DNA of 64,000 bases. Origin: an uncultured Oscillospiraceae bacterium (GTDB taxonomy: Bacteria > Bacillota > Clostridia > Oscillospirales > Ruminococcaceae). This document shows, in pieces, positions 24,900 to 34,098 of the stretch. Every line of letters starts with the position of its first letter. Positions within the stretch are counted from its first letter, which is position 1. The notes under the pieces were generated by a model. The model saw only the letters and a program-made list of their open reading frames with translations. It searched no databases and was not told where the DNA came from. The position numbers and the translations under genes are program-made. Location of the stretch: positions 62,001 through 126,000 of the forward strand of contig CAJUAN010000007.1 of the NCBI GenBank assembly GCA_910584715.1. Reading direction: 5' to 3'.

Positions 24900-26969
24900 A
24901 TGCGAAAATTTTTTGAACGCCTGAGAGCGGCGTTTTTCTTTATTATAATTCTCGGAGCTATGGGACTGTGCGCGGTCGACCTTATGAAGATACAGGTAGT
25001 CGACGGCGCGGAGTACCTTGAAAAAGCCAAGACCACACGCCAGGCTTCACAGATAATAACCTCCCCCCGCGGAGAAATAGTGGACGTGAACGGAGGCGAG
25101 ATAGTCAGCAACAAAACAGGCTTCAACGTCGTAATTGAAAAAGCATTCTTTCCCTCGGACAGCGCTGAGATAAACCGCATTATCCTCGGTATCGCAAACA
25201 TTCTCAGAGAGGACGGCGTAGCGTGGATAGACACACTCCCAATAACCCGGGAACGTCCCTACAGCTATCTGGAGGCAAGGGACAGCGACGCTATAAAGCT
25301 TAGAAAAAATATCGAACTTCAGCACTATGCCACCGCCGAGGACTGCCTTATCGAAATGTACAGGCGCTACGGCATAGACGAAAGCCTCAGCGACGATGAG
25401 AAGCGCATTATCGCGGGAGTGCGGTATGAAATGTTCCTCAGGAGCTTTTCGCTGTCAAACCGCTACACCTTTGCGGAGGATATCCCCATGGACACGGTAG
25501 TCCGCCTCAAGGAAGCCGCCTATACCCTTGACGGCATGGACATAGTTGAGGAAGCTATAAGAGTCTACGCCGCCGGAGACGTCGCTCCGCACCTTATAGG
25601 AACGGTAGGCGCGATAAACGCTGACGAATACGCCGAAAATAAAGCCAACGGCTACGCCCTCAACGACGTCATAGGAAAGTCAGGCATCGAAAAGGCTATG
25701 GAGAGCAAGCTCCGCGGCACAAAGGGCACCCGCACCCTGGAGCTTTTAAACGGCGCGGTGGTCTCCGATATGGTAACGGAGGAGGCAATTCCCGGAAACA
25801 CAATAAAGCTCACCCTTGATATGAACTACCAGAGAAAGGTGCAGGAAATACTGGAAAACCACATAGTTTGGCTGAACAACCAGACCTCCTACAACAAAAA
25901 GGGCGAGAACGCAGACGCTGGAGCCATAGTTGTGCTGGACGTTAAAACAGGCGCGCTGCTTGCCGCGGCTACCGCTCCCACCTACGATATCAACGACTAT
26001 CTCACCGACTACGCGTCGGTCATAAACCGCGAAAACACGCCGCTCGTAAACAGAGCAACAAACGGTCTGTACCGTCCCGGCTCTACGTTCAAAACAGTTA
26101 CAGCCACAGCCGCCCTGAACGAAGGCTTTGTAAACAAAAGCTCCACGATCTTCTGCGGACACAAGTACACCTACTGGGACGACTACAAGCCGAACTGCAC
26201 CGGCTGGCACGGCAGCATAAACGTTGTTACGGCTATAGAAAAGTCCTGCAATATCTTTTTCTATGAAGTGGGCAGACTTATGGGTCCCTATATGATAGAA
26301 AGCTACGCCAATCAGTACGGCCTGGGAGACGACTGCTATCTGGAGACAGGCGGCGCAAAGGGAAAAATAGCCACTCCCGAGACCATGCTTGACGCCAACC
26401 TGGAATGGCAGGCGGGACTTGTGGTGCAGGTAGCCATAGGTCAGTCGGAAACAGCGGTCACTCCCCTGCAAATGGCTGTCCAGGCAAGCACTATCGCCAA
26501 CAAGGGAGTCAGGTATCAGCCCCACCTTGTGGACAGCGTTTACACCTATAATATGGAGGAAGTCGTTTCGGTGACCGAACCCGAGATAACGCTGACTATC
26601 CCCGACAAGACAGGGGAGACCTTCAGCCTTGTAACGCAGGGAATGAAACAGGCTGCCGCTTTCACTCAGTACGGTTATCCTACCCAAAAGGATTACTACA
26701 CCCCGTATCTGCTGACCGACCTGCCGGAAGCGGCGGCGATAAAGACGGGTACGCCCCAGGTCACTTCCGCGGAGGACACAAGCTCAGCTTTCATAGGCTT
26801 CTATCCCGCTGACGATCCCGAGATAGCGTTTGCGGGAATGGTAGAGCACGGAGAATACTCCAAATTTATGATAAGGCAGCTTATTGAAGCATATTATAGT
26901 AAGAACTACGTTGTTCCCAAACCGGTCATCGCAAAGACCGAGGAGGACATGGCGGGGCTTGCGGATTAG
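24900..26969 (+). CDS. mrdA: Penicillin-binding protein 2 (transpeptidase)
   Basis: Class B PBP that crosslinks peptidoglycan during cell elongation. It has a short cytoplasmic tail, one N-terminal membrane helix (about 12-32), a PBP dimerisation region (about 55-290) and a transpeptidase domain (about 325-680). Catalytic motifs are S395-T-F-K398, S449-C-N and K615-T-G-T. Length (689) is normal. GAAAGGATAC precedes the ATG. It is the last gene of the mre run; the next gene has its own promoter. Confidence 0.95.
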   Translation: MRKFFERLRAAFFFIIILGAMGLCAVDLMKIQVVDGAEYLEKAKTTRQASQIITSPRGEIVDVNGGEIVSNKTGFNVVIEKAFFPSDSAEINRIILGIANILREDGVAWIDTLPITRERPYSYLEARDSDAIKLRKNIELQHYATAEDCLIEMYRRYGIDESLSDDEKRIIAGVRYEMFLRSFSLSNRYTFAEDIPMDTVVRLKEAAYTLDGMDIVEEAIRVYAAGDVAPHLIGTVGAINADEYAENKANGYALNDVIGKSGIEKAMESKLRGTKGTRTLELLNGAVVSDMVTEEAIPGNTIKLTLDMNYQRKVQEILENHIVWLNNQTSYNKKGENADAGAIVVLDVKTGALLAAATAPTYDINDYLTDYASVINRENTPLVNRATNGLYRPGSTFKTVTATAALNEGFVNKSSTIFCGHKYTYWDDYKPNCTGWHGSINVVTAIEKSCNIFFYEVGRLMGPYMIESYANQYGLGDDCYLETGGAKGKIATPETMLDANLEWQAGLVVQVAIGQSETAVTPLQMAVQASTIANKGVRYQPHLVDSVYTYNMEEVVSVTEPEITLTIPDKTGETFSLVTQGMKQAAAFTQYGYPTQKDYYTPYLLTDLPEAAAIKTGTPQVTSAEDTSSAFIGFYPADDPEIAFAGMVEHGEYSKFMIRQLIEAYYSKNYVVPKPVIAKTEEDMAGLAD

Positions 26970-27148
26970 CTTCCGCAGCCGTGTGTCCGATAAAGCGAAA
27001 CATTTGATTTTATGTGCCGTTTTACACACTTTGCGGAATTATTCCTATAACGTTTGAAAAGCTGTTTTGGGTTTTGTTGAATGTGCACAAAAACTACAAA
27101 TCATTTATCAACATCTCAACAAAATTGTGCAGAATGTTTAAAAACGCT

Positions 27149-27176
27149 TTGACAAATCCGCATTTTGTGGTAAAAT
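27149..27176 (+). promoter_or_regulatory. Promoter of the MinD-like gene
   Basis: TTGACA (27149-27154), a 16 bp spacer ending in TGG, and TAAAAT (27171-27176). Confidence 0.7.
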
Positions 27177-27259
27177 ATAAATTAGCTGATATTATTTTGC
27201 TGCTCAATTTGCTCATTCCAATTTTGAGTACTGCGCTGTTTCGGAAAGGAGCTTTTTTC

Positions 27260-28006
27260 ATGTCAAAAATTATTGCGATAACCTCCGGTAAGGGAGGCAC
27301 AGGCAAATCTTCTATATGCGCCGAGCTGGGCTTTGCCTTGGCTAAACAGGGTCACAGAACTCTTATTATCGAGCTGGATTTCGGTCTCCGCTGCCTGGAT
27401 ATCATGCTGGGCGTCAAGGACGACGTTAAATACGATCTGGGCACCGTTCTCAAGGGAGAATGCGATATCTACAAGGCTACCACGCAGGTAAAGCTGGCGA
27501 ACAACCTGAGTATAGTCTGCGCTCCCGAAGACCCCTTTGCAAAGGTGGACGCGGAAACAATTTCAAGTATCTGCAACGAGATGAGAAAGTACTACGAATA
27601 CATAATCGTAGACACCTCGGCGGGTACTAACGAAAGCGTTTTCGACGTTGTTGAACAGTCAGACCTTATTCTGATAAACACTACTCCCGACCCCATATGC
27701 GTCCGCGACGCAAGGCTTATGTCCGACGAGTTCTACAAGAGGGGCAACAAGAAGCAGCGTCTTATCATAAACAAGGTAGACCCCGATATCTTCAAGGCGG
27801 ATCTTATCCCTGACCTTGACTCTATAATCGACACCGTAGGCGTTCAGCTTATAGGCGTTATCCCCAGCGACAACGACGTTGTAGTTTCTACCGGCAAGGG
27901 TATCCCGCTTCCGTCCGGCTCTCTGGCTTTCAAAGCCTTTGACGCTATATCCAAGAGAATAAAGGGAGAGGACGTTCCCCTCAGCTTCAAGATACTTCTC
28001 CAGTAG
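27260..28006 (+). CDS. minD: MinD-like septum-site ATPase
   Basis: ParA/MinD-family ATPase with the deviant Walker A GKGGTGKSS near the N-terminus, the switch I-like ELDFGLRCLDIMLG and DTSAGT as Walker B/switch II. The start is ATG at 27260 after GGAAAGGAG; the open frame extends 82 codons upstream across the promoter and is not coding there. Length (248) is slightly short, and the C-terminus does not show the basic amphipathic membrane-targeting helix expected of MinD. No minC or minE is adjacent, so it might be a MinD-like partner of the elongasome. Location after mreBCD-PBP2 favours MinD. Confidence 0.8.
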   Translation: MSKIIAITSGKGGTGKSSICAELGFALAKQGHRTLIIELDFGLRCLDIMLGVKDDVKYDLGTVLKGECDIYKATTQVKLANNLSIVCAPEDPFAKVDAETISSICNEMRKYYEYIIVDTSAGTNESVFDVVEQSDLILINTTPDPICVRDARLMSDEFYKRGNKKQRLIINKVDPDIFKADLIPDLDSIIDTVGVQLIGVIPSDNDVVVSTGKGIPLPSGSLAFKAFDAISKRIKGEDVPLSFKILLQ

Positions 28007-28145
28007 CGGAGAATGCGGTAGGGGGCGCAGCAGCGTGTTATCCCGCGGATATACCGTTCCTGCTTATTAAGATATATATAATATGCGATTCTGCATTTGT
28101 TCCGCGCTTTTTACTTCAGTTCTTACAGGGGAGGAATGATAAATA

Positions 28146-28547
28146 ATGAATATAGCTTTGATCGCGCACGATTCCAAAAAGGAGCTTATGGTACAGTTCT
28201 GTATTGCGTACTGCGGCGTGCTGTCAAGACATAATCTTTGCGCCACGGGTACGACAGGCAAAATGGTAGAGCAGGCTACGGGACTCACCATACAGCGGTA
28301 TCTGAGCGGCTCCCAGGGCGGAGCGCAGCAGATAAGCGCGCGTATCTCCTGCAACGAAATTGACTTGCTCCTCTTTTTCAGGGATCCTCTCACGCCCAAG
28401 GCACACGAGCCTAACGAGCGCGACCTTTTGAGACTTTGCGACGTTCATAACATTCCGGTGGGCACAAATATTGCTACGGCGGAAGCTCTCATTCATGCCC
28501 TTGAAAGAGGCGACCTTGACTGGCGGCAGATCGTTAATCCCGCATAA
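28146..28547 (+). CDS. mgsA: Methylglyoxal synthase
   Basis: Converts dihydroxyacetone phosphate to methylglyoxal and phosphate, a glycolytic overflow bypass. Family landmarks are IALIAHDSKKEL at the N-terminus, ATGTTGKMVEQATGL, LSGSQGGAQQI, the catalytic region LLLFFRDPLTPKAHEPNE and the end VGTNIATAEALIHAL. Length (133) is typical. GGGGAGGAATG precedes the ATG. It follows the MinD-like gene by 139 bp and is closed by a strong terminator. Confidence 0.95.
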   Translation: MNIALIAHDSKKELMVQFCIAYCGVLSRHNLCATGTTGKMVEQATGLTIQRYLSGSQGGAQQISARISCNEIDLLLFFRDPLTPKAHEPNERDLLRLCDVHNIPVGTNIATAEALIHALERGDLDWRQIVNPA

Positions 28548-28590
28548 GCGGCTGAAAGCTGACAGTTTTTAATCATATATATGGGTGAGC

Positions 28591-28625
28591 AATGCCGCAC
28601 AAGACAGTCTTGTGCGGCATTTTTA
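28591..28625 (+). terminator. Terminator after mgsA
   Basis: AATGCCGCACAAGAC and its complement form a nearly uninterrupted stem (28591-28621), followed by TTTTT. Confidence 0.85.
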
Positions 28626-28675
28626 TGGGGGTTATATGGAATATTCTTTATTTGATACTTATAAGATTAAAGTTA

Positions 28676-29203
28676 TAAATTTTTGTTTATCGTTGTACTT
28701 TTTCGTTTGCTATGTCTTGACATTGTTTGTTTTTAATTTATAGATAGTGCGGGGGTACGAGATGGACAACCAAAAGGGAAAGGGAGGGGACTCATTGAGA
28801 CTTATAGGACGCTTGCCGCCCCCTCCCTCTCCCTTATGGTTTTCCCTCTCGTGCTCTCTCTTTCCTTTATTCTCACCCTCCCCCGCTACGCTATGTGCTC
28901 TATTAGAGCAAACTAAAAATTCTTAATTAACTAAATATAAAACGCATAGCGTAAGCCTGGAGGGGAAAAGGAGCGCGAGGGAAAACCCGAGAGGGGAAAG
29001 GGGGAGGGTTGTCCCTCGCACCCCGCACTATTTGTAAAGCCCAAGAACATTATATTAAGACAAAACACCCCAAAAATTACAGCCAATAAAATCACAACAA
29101 ACTTCCCTGCCCCCTTGAGGGGGGCATTGCTATCTAATGATTCAAGCAAAATTATGCAGGGGGTGACTCAGCCCGCGGGGGCTCCCCGCTAAACAAAAAT
29201 TTA
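28676..29203. repeat. Large palindromic TIR element, copy 2 (inverted)
   Basis: 528 bp, the reverse complement of copy 1 for most of its length, bounded by TAAATTTTTGTTTA and TAAACAAAAATTTA. The GCCCCCTT/AGGGGGG hairpin lies near the right end. A 72-codon ORF at 28931-29149 (minus) lies wholly inside and is not supported. It fills the 28626-29243 gap between converging genes. Confidence 0.85.
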
Positions 29204-29243
29204 CATAAGTAAAAGCTGATTCCTATTCGCTGCCCATAAAATT

Positions 29244-30182
29244 CTATTCATCTTGACTTTCACCGTCAGATTCATTTATCTGCTCCAATATCGCATATAC
29301 CGCGCTGTCCAGACGGGAGGTAGGACGTTCTATCCGTTCCAGTACGTCATCGTCAAGAACTATGATCCGGTTATTTTTTATTGCGGAAAGCCCCGAAGTT
29401 TCCTCGGGAAGCTCATAAACGCTTACCGAATCGGGCAGGATAAGCCATTGAGGATCAAGAGCCAGAAGCTCTTCGGCAGTCATTGATATATCCTCTTCAC
29501 CGCTCCTTTTCCCCGCAGCGTTTTTGCCGAAGTATGAGAAAAAATTCCCGGCAAATGTGGAATCCGAAGCCGCCGCCAGCTCGGGAGACATTATGTACAC
29601 AAAGCTTTCCATAGAATCACGCGCGTCATAGAGAGCCTTTTTCAGCGGTTCAAGAGCGTCCTCGGCGGCAGCGGAGCAGTTGAGCTTTCCTCCGAAAACG
29701 GCGGCTATCTCCTCATAGCAGCGGTAAAGGTCTCCGGTGGACTGGGGCGGCGATATTATCCATACCCTCGTCCCCGCCGCTTCAATAGCGGTGATATCCT
29801 TTTTTGCAATGGGACTCAGTGACATGAGCAGATCCGGCGCGGCTCCGATAATAGCGTCCACATCGGGGTTAGCCGCAGAGCCGAGAGTCGCCGTATCCGA
29901 TACGCTTTCAGGATAAACGCAGTATTCGCTTCTGCCTGTAAGCTTGTCCCCGAAACCAAGCTCGCATATTATCTCCGTTAACGCAGGAGAAAGAGACCCC
30001 ACAGTACGCGGAGCTTCGTCAAAAACAAGAGATCCGGCGCTTACTGGGTAAGGCTTTTCACTGACAGCCGTCGCCATGACAGGCGCAGGAACGTCCTCGT
30101 CGATCTCCGTACAGCCGCAAAACGGAACTGCCGTAAGCACGGCCGCAGTAACAAGAACAATAATTTTCATATATTTATGCAA
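29244..30182 (-). CDS. ABC-type cobalamin/siderophore-binding lipoprotein (BtuF-like)
   Basis: Substrate-binding protein with the two-lobe helical-backbone fold used for vitamin B12, haem and ferric siderophores. It shows PRTVGSLSPALTEIICELGFGDKLTGRSEYC at the start of the domain (core RTVGSLSPALTEI), then GSAANPDVDAIIGAAPDLLM. The signal peptide ends in PFCGC with Cys24 as likely lipidated residue. The start is TTG at 30182, 8 bases after GGAGG; ATG four codons later is too far. No permease or ATPase is adjacent and no cobalamin riboswitch is visible, so it is an orphan binding protein whose ligand is unknown. Confidence 0.75.
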   Translation of the reverse strand: MHKYMKIIVLVTAAVLTAVPFCGCTEIDEDVPAPVMATAVSEKPYPVSAGSLVFDEAPRTVGSLSPALTEIICELGFGDKLTGRSEYCVYPESVSDTATLGSAANPDVDAIIGAAPDLLMSLSPIAKKDITAIEAAGTRVWIISPPQSTGDLYRCYEEIAAVFGGKLNCSAAAEDALEPLKKALYDARDSMESFVYIMSPELAAASDSTFAGNFFSYFGKNAAGKRSGEEDISMTAEELLALDPQWLILPDSVSVYELPEETSGLSAIKNNRIIVLDDDVLERIERPTSRLDSAVYAILEQINESDGESQDE

Positions 30183-30214
30183 AACAGATTCCTCCGTTAA
30201 TAATCTATTTATAA

Positions 30215-30243
30215 AGTATAGCACATTCCGAAAGAAAATACAA
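30215..30243 (-). promoter_or_regulatory. Promoter of the BtuF-like gene
   Basis: Minus-strand TTGTAT (30238-30243), a 17 bp spacer and TATACT (30215-30220). Confidence 0.65.
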
Positions 30244-30338
30244 TAGCCAAACATCAGGAGAAATAAACTTTATCTCTGCTGATCAAGCAGCTCAAATAGC
30301 TCGGTCAATGTAAACGGCATAAACGACAAAAGCAAACG

Positions 30339-30367
30339 CCGTACAAACGAGGGGCGTTCGTACGGCG
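30339..30367 (-). terminator. Terminator of the DUF4358-like lipoprotein gene
   Basis: GCCGTACAAACG and CGTTCGTACGGC form a 12 bp stem with a GC-rich loop just past the stop at 30383. On the minus strand GTTTGCTTTT follows. Confidence 0.7.
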
Positions 30368-30382
30368 CATTATTCGGCTTGA

Positions 30383-31006
30383 TTAAAGCGCTTTTATAGC
30401 CTCAACCAGCGCGGACTCGGCGTCGGATGCGTTACCGGCAAGAATAAAGTAGGCGTAATCCCCCTCGGTTCCTACGATCGACGCGTTTGCAAGGTCAACG
30501 TCGTTGGGATAGAAAGCGTCCTGCTCTATTGCCTTTGTTCTGCGGGCTTCAAGGTCGGTCTTGGCGGCTTCGGCATCATCTGCTTCAATTATAATGACTT
30601 CTGTCATCAATGCGCTCATAGGGCACTGAAGCACTATTATATTGCGGTAATTTTCGTTTTCCGCGTTGAGCAGGAAGAAGTCCGAAAGTATCTGGGGGTC
30701 TGTGACCTCCATAAGGCTCGGCCACTCGCCCACTGCCAGAACCGCGTCCGCAAGGGGCTGGAGAGGATTTGCGGAGCCGCTGTCCTCCGAGCCCGCTCCG
30801 TCTGTTTCCGTATCTGCGGGAGCCTCAGTCTCTCCCGAGGTTTCGGAGGACTCGCTTGTGTCCGCCTCTGTGGAAACGGCAGAAGTCTCGGAGGGCGCGG
30901 AAGTGTTATCTTCTGTATTGTCGTTTCCTCCGCAGGCTGTAAGTAATGCTGCGCTTAAAGAAAGTGCGGAAATTGCTGCAATTATTTTTTTAGTGTTCAT
31001 GTTCAT
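30383..31006 (-). CDS. DUF4358-like lipoprotein
   Basis: Lipoprotein with lipobox LTAC (Cys25), a long Ser/Thr/Glu-rich linker (about 28-80) and a C-terminal domain (about 85-207) resembling DUF4358, including EVIIIEADDAEAAKTDLEAR and a final alpha-beta segment GTEGDYAYFILAG. Such proteins are common in gut Clostridia; their role at the surface is unknown. The gene has its own promoter (TTGTAT at 31119-31124 and TATAAT at 31097-31102, minus strand). Confidence 0.75.
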   Translation of the reverse strand: MNMNTKKIIAAISALSLSAALLTACGGNDNTEDNTSAPSETSAVSTEADTSESSETSGETEAPADTETDGAGSEDSGSANPLQPLADAVLAVGEWPSLMEVTDPQILSDFFLLNAENENYRNIIVLQCPMSALMTEVIIIEADDAEAAKTDLEARRTKAIEQDAFYPNDVDLANASIVGTEGDYAYFILAGNASDAESALVEAIKAL

Positions 31007-31096
31007 ATCTTATACTGATCCTTTCGTTTTTAACTTCCATCGGAGCTTTTGCTTTTTAATATTAAAATGTTCGGGCAGTTTCCGAGGGACGCTATT

Positions 31097-31124
31097 ATTA
31101 TAGCATAATAAACAAAAAATACAA
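31097..31124 (-). promoter_or_regulatory. Promoter of the DUF4358-like gene
   Basis: Minus-strand TTGTAT (31119-31124), a 16 bp spacer and TATAAT (31097-31102). The rest of 31007-31289 shows nothing coding. Confidence 0.65.
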
Positions 31125-31289
31125 GCGGCATTTATAACTTTTAACCGTTGCTTAACAATTTGTAATCATACTGTAACACTTGTTCCGCATACTCATTTGC
31201 TCCTGAAAATATATGCAAAAAATCTGCAAAAACTTATATATACAGGCTTTTGCTTAATTTTTTGCACGTCTTTCAGCCTCAAATGCGTA

Positions 31290-31907
31290 TTATTCGGAAA
31301 TTTCCGTCTGCCCTGTATGTTCGGTATGCGCGGTATCGGTTTCCGAGACCTGCGTTTCTCCTGTTTCAGGTTCTCCTGTCATGATCCGGAAATTTTCAAA
31401 TTCGCCGCATATCTCCGCGCCGGGTATCTCGATCCTTACCGGAGCAAGCGTTTCCGGGTCAAAGGTGATCGAATAAGCCTTCCCCGCGAACTCTCCCGAA
31501 AAAACCTTGCCGTCCTCGGTGTCGGAGCAGTACAGCTCTTCCGCGGCTGCCGCGCTGTCCACCGCCTTGAATATCTGGGCGAACACAGCTCCGTCGTTGA
31601 TATTTTCGGCGGGAATATCCAGAGCAAGCTCTCCCAGCTTTGCCTTTACTCCCTCGTCTCCGTAGGACAGCTCCAGTCCCGCCAGAGTTTCGGGGGACTC
31701 GGCGTTCATCGCCCATATCCCCGTGCCGTAGCGTTTAAGGTTCCCGCTCATTTCAAGCTCTCCCGCCTGAATTTTGACCTGCGCTTCAAAGGGTACGTTC
31801 AGATCGGGAGTTTTAACAAGTATGCCCTTGTTTCCCGCACATGACGAAAGCGCAAGAGTTACCGCCGCCGCTGCAAATACCGCCGCAAGCCGTTTAAAAA
31901 TACGCAC
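31290..31907 (-). CDS. Hypothetical lipoprotein
   Basis: A 205-residue lipoprotein with a signal peptide ending LALSSC (Cys23) and a domain rich in beta pattern. The C-terminus is Thr/Glu-rich. The start is GTG at 31907, 7 bases after GGAGG; the frame is open six codons further. It resembles the small outer-surface lipoproteins of Firmicutes that hold a LolA/DUF4292-like beta domain, but no diagnostic motif is visible. Confidence 0.65.
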   Translation of the reverse strand: MRIFKRLAAVFAAAAVTLALSSCAGNKGILVKTPDLNVPFEAQVKIQAGELEMSGNLKRYGTGIWAMNAESPETLAGLELSYGDEGVKAKLGELALDIPAENINDGAVFAQIFKAVDSAAAAEELYCSDTEDGKVFSGEFAGKAYSITFDPETLAPVRIEIPGAEICGEFENFRIMTGEPETGETQVSETDTAHTEHTGQTEISE

Positions 31908-32026
31908 AAAAATCCCTCCATTCAAAGAACAGAGGGAAATAACTGTTTAAAGTTTAAAGCTTCGGCTTTTTAAATGTGTTTACAGTGCGCGAATGCGCGG
32001 AAGCAAAAAAAGCACAGCGTTTTGCC

Positions 32027-33568
32027 CTAACTGTTCTGTTTTCTGAACACAAAAGGCAGACGCTCCGTCACGTCGGAGGGAAGCATACCGGTCTCGGAAA
32101 GCTCCGCCGCTGCAATGTCCGCAGCCGCGCCGTGGACGAATACTCCCAGAGCAACGGAATCAACGGCGGAAAGCCCCTGGGCTCTGAATGAAGCTATGAC
32201 GCCGGCAAGGACGTCTCCGCTTCCTCCGCGGCTCAGACCGGGATTTCCCGCAGGGATTATATACGCCCTGCCGTTTCCCGCCACAAAATTGGGGACTCCC
32301 TTAGCGGCGACCGTAACCCCGTACTCTCTGGAAAAATTGACCGCCGCGGTAAGCCTGTCGGAAGCCGCTTCGGAAACGGTCAGTCCCGAAAGCCTTGCAA
32401 GCTCTCCCGCATGGGGCGTGACGATAAGCTCTTCTTTTGCGTTCCTGATTATATCTATGTTGTCCGCAATGCAGTTTATGCCATCTGCGTCAAGAATTAT
32501 CGGACACGCCGCTTCTTCTATCAGTTTTTTCACCAGAGCTTTAGTACCGTCTGTAACAGAAAGTCCGCAGCCAATCAGCAGAGCAGTCTTGTTTTCGCAG
32601 GCGGCAAGTATCTTTTCAGCGGCCTTTTCGGATACCGCGCCGCTTTCGTCCGCTTCAAGCAAAAGGTAAGTCGCCTCCGGCACAGCCGCTCCTATGCGGT
32701 CAACGACCTTTTCGGAGGAAGCGAGAGTGACCAGTCCCACGCCCGAACGCAGCGCCGCCCTTGTGGAAAGCAGCGCCGCCCCGCTCATCCGAGCGCAGCC
32801 GGAAACGTTAAGCAGCTTTCCGAAATCCCCTTTATAGGAATCCTTTTTGCGCCGAGGGATAAGCTCCTCAGCGGTTCTGCGCCCGAAAAGCTCCGGCAGA
32901 TAATCTATTCCGTCAAGACAATTACCGGTGAAACCTATGTCCGCCCTGATAACTTCCCCGCAGTACTCCGAAAGCGGATCAATAAGCATACCTATCTTTT
33001 TGAAGCCGAAGGCAAGAGTTATATCCGCTTTGAGCGCGCCCTCCGCCACAGTACCGTTAAGGCAGTCGCCTCCCGACGGAACGTCCGCCGCGACCTTGAC
33101 CGCAAGCGATTCCCCGGCAATTGCAAAGCATTCCTTTACCTGTTTTGGCAGGTAACCGTGAAAACCCGTTCCGAAAACCGCGTCAACGATAACGGCGGCT
33201 TCCGACATTATCCCTTTCAGCTTTTCGGCGTTGTCCTCGATGCTCAGGACTTCTACGTTTTTAAGTCCGCTGAGTTCGCAGTATTCAGTCATTGCAAGCT
33301 CGGTGGAGGGATCGCCGCATACAAGGGCAATAGTCACGGGGAAGCCTATCTCCGCGATAAGACGGGCGGCAACGAAGCCGTCTCCGCCGTTGTTTCCGCT
33401 TCCGCATATGAACACCGTACCGGAGGATAAGCTTATATCCAGACCGATCTGGCATATCTGCATGGCAAGCGCGTCTCCGGCCGCCTCCATCAGCTCGCGG
33501 CACGGCAGACCGTTTTTTTCCGAATTTGCTTCAATGGTTCTCATTTGATTGGGAGTAGGATAAAACAT
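32027..33568 (-). CDS. nnr: Bifunctional NAD(P)HX epimerase/dehydratase
   Basis: Repairs hydrated NADH and NADPH. The N-terminal YjeF-type epimerase domain (about 1-210) has FICGSGNNGGDGFVAAR and the metal-site VDAVFGTGFHG. The C-terminal ribokinase-like dehydratase domain (about 220-513) has IGCGLSVTDGT, LDADGINCIAD, VTPHAGELARL and the catalytic NPGLSRGGSGDVLAG. The start is ATG at 33568, 10 bases after GGAGG; TTG at 33577 is too close. It lies downstream of the AcpS-like gene, a common arrangement in Firmicutes. Confidence 0.93.
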   Translation of the reverse strand: MFYPTPNQMRTIEANSEKNGLPCRELMEAAGDALAMQICQIGLDISLSSGTVFICGSGNNGGDGFVAARLIAEIGFPVTIALVCGDPSTELAMTEYCELSGLKNVEVLSIEDNAEKLKGIMSEAAVIVDAVFGTGFHGYLPKQVKECFAIAGESLAVKVAADVPSGGDCLNGTVAEGALKADITLAFGFKKIGMLIDPLSEYCGEVIRADIGFTGNCLDGIDYLPELFGRRTAEELIPRRKKDSYKGDFGKLLNVSGCARMSGAALLSTRAALRSGVGLVTLASSEKVVDRIGAAVPEATYLLLEADESGAVSEKAAEKILAACENKTALLIGCGLSVTDGTKALVKKLIEEAACPIILDADGINCIADNIDIIRNAKEELIVTPHAGELARLSGLTVSEAASDRLTAAVNFSREYGVTVAAKGVPNFVAGNGRAYIIPAGNPGLSRGGSGDVLAGVIASFRAQGLSAVDSVALGVFVHGAAADIAAAELSETGMLPSDVTERLPFVFRKQNS

Positions 33569-33671
33569 TTCAGTCAAGCCTCCTGTCTGTTGTCTTTCGG
33601 TTTCGGACGAAAATACGCCGCCGGCATACGGTTATCAAACGTCTGCGGTACTGCGGTACTGCTTTTCCGCA

Positions 33672-34031
33672 TTATTCGTAAAAGATAACTATAGCCGAGG
33701 CTATGCTTCTTGTGTGGGAACAGCTTATGCTGATCCTTGCCCTTTTCATTGCAAAGGCTTTTTTGGCTTTTCCCGCCAGGCTTATATAGTACGCTCCGCT
33801 GTAATCGGTGAGAACGGAAATTTCCTGCATTTTTATGCCTGTTGCGCTGAGTCCCATTGCTTTTATGAAAGCGCACTTTGCGCAGAACATTTCCGCGATA
33901 TTGAATACGGGGAAGTGCTTTTCCATAAGGAATTTCATTTCCTGCGGGGAATAGAGCCGCGCAAGGAATTTAGGTCTCTGTAAAAGCTTTTTAACTCTCG
34001 GGACTTCGATAATATAGGAACTTGTTATCAT
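33672..34031 (-). CDS. AcpS-like protein lacking conserved metal ligands
   Basis: A 119-residue protein that aligns over its length with holo-ACP synthase, the enzyme that attaches phosphopantetheine to acyl carrier protein. Recognisable parts are IIEVPRVKKLL at the N-terminus, the middle FCAKCAFIKAMG (family FAxKEAxxKALG) and the end ISCSHTRSIASAIVI (family SISHT...A.A.V). The usual Asp before the first strand is Tyr, and the Glu of KEA is Cys, so both usual Mg-binding acids appear changed. Placement next to nnr is typical of acpS. It may be inactive or act in another way. Confidence 0.7.
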   Translation of the reverse strand: MITSSYIIEVPRVKKLLQRPKFLARLYSPQEMKFLMEKHFPVFNIAEMFCAKCAFIKAMGLSATGIKMQEISVLTDYSGAYYISLAGKAKKAFAMKRARISISCSHTRSIASAIVIFYE

Positions 34032-34098
34032 CTTGGATACATCCTTTCAGACTTTCGTAGTAATAGGGTGATTTCAGGTGTTGTTCCCAGCATTTGGG

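Noticed and set aside
27014..27259. Upstream extension of the MinD-like ORF
   Set aside because: It contains the promoter and lacks coding character; ATG 27260 begins the typical MinD N-terminus.
28931..29149. 72-codon ORF inside repeat copy 2
   Set aside because: It is made of repeat sequence; the matching stretches in other copies are interrupted or shifted in frame.
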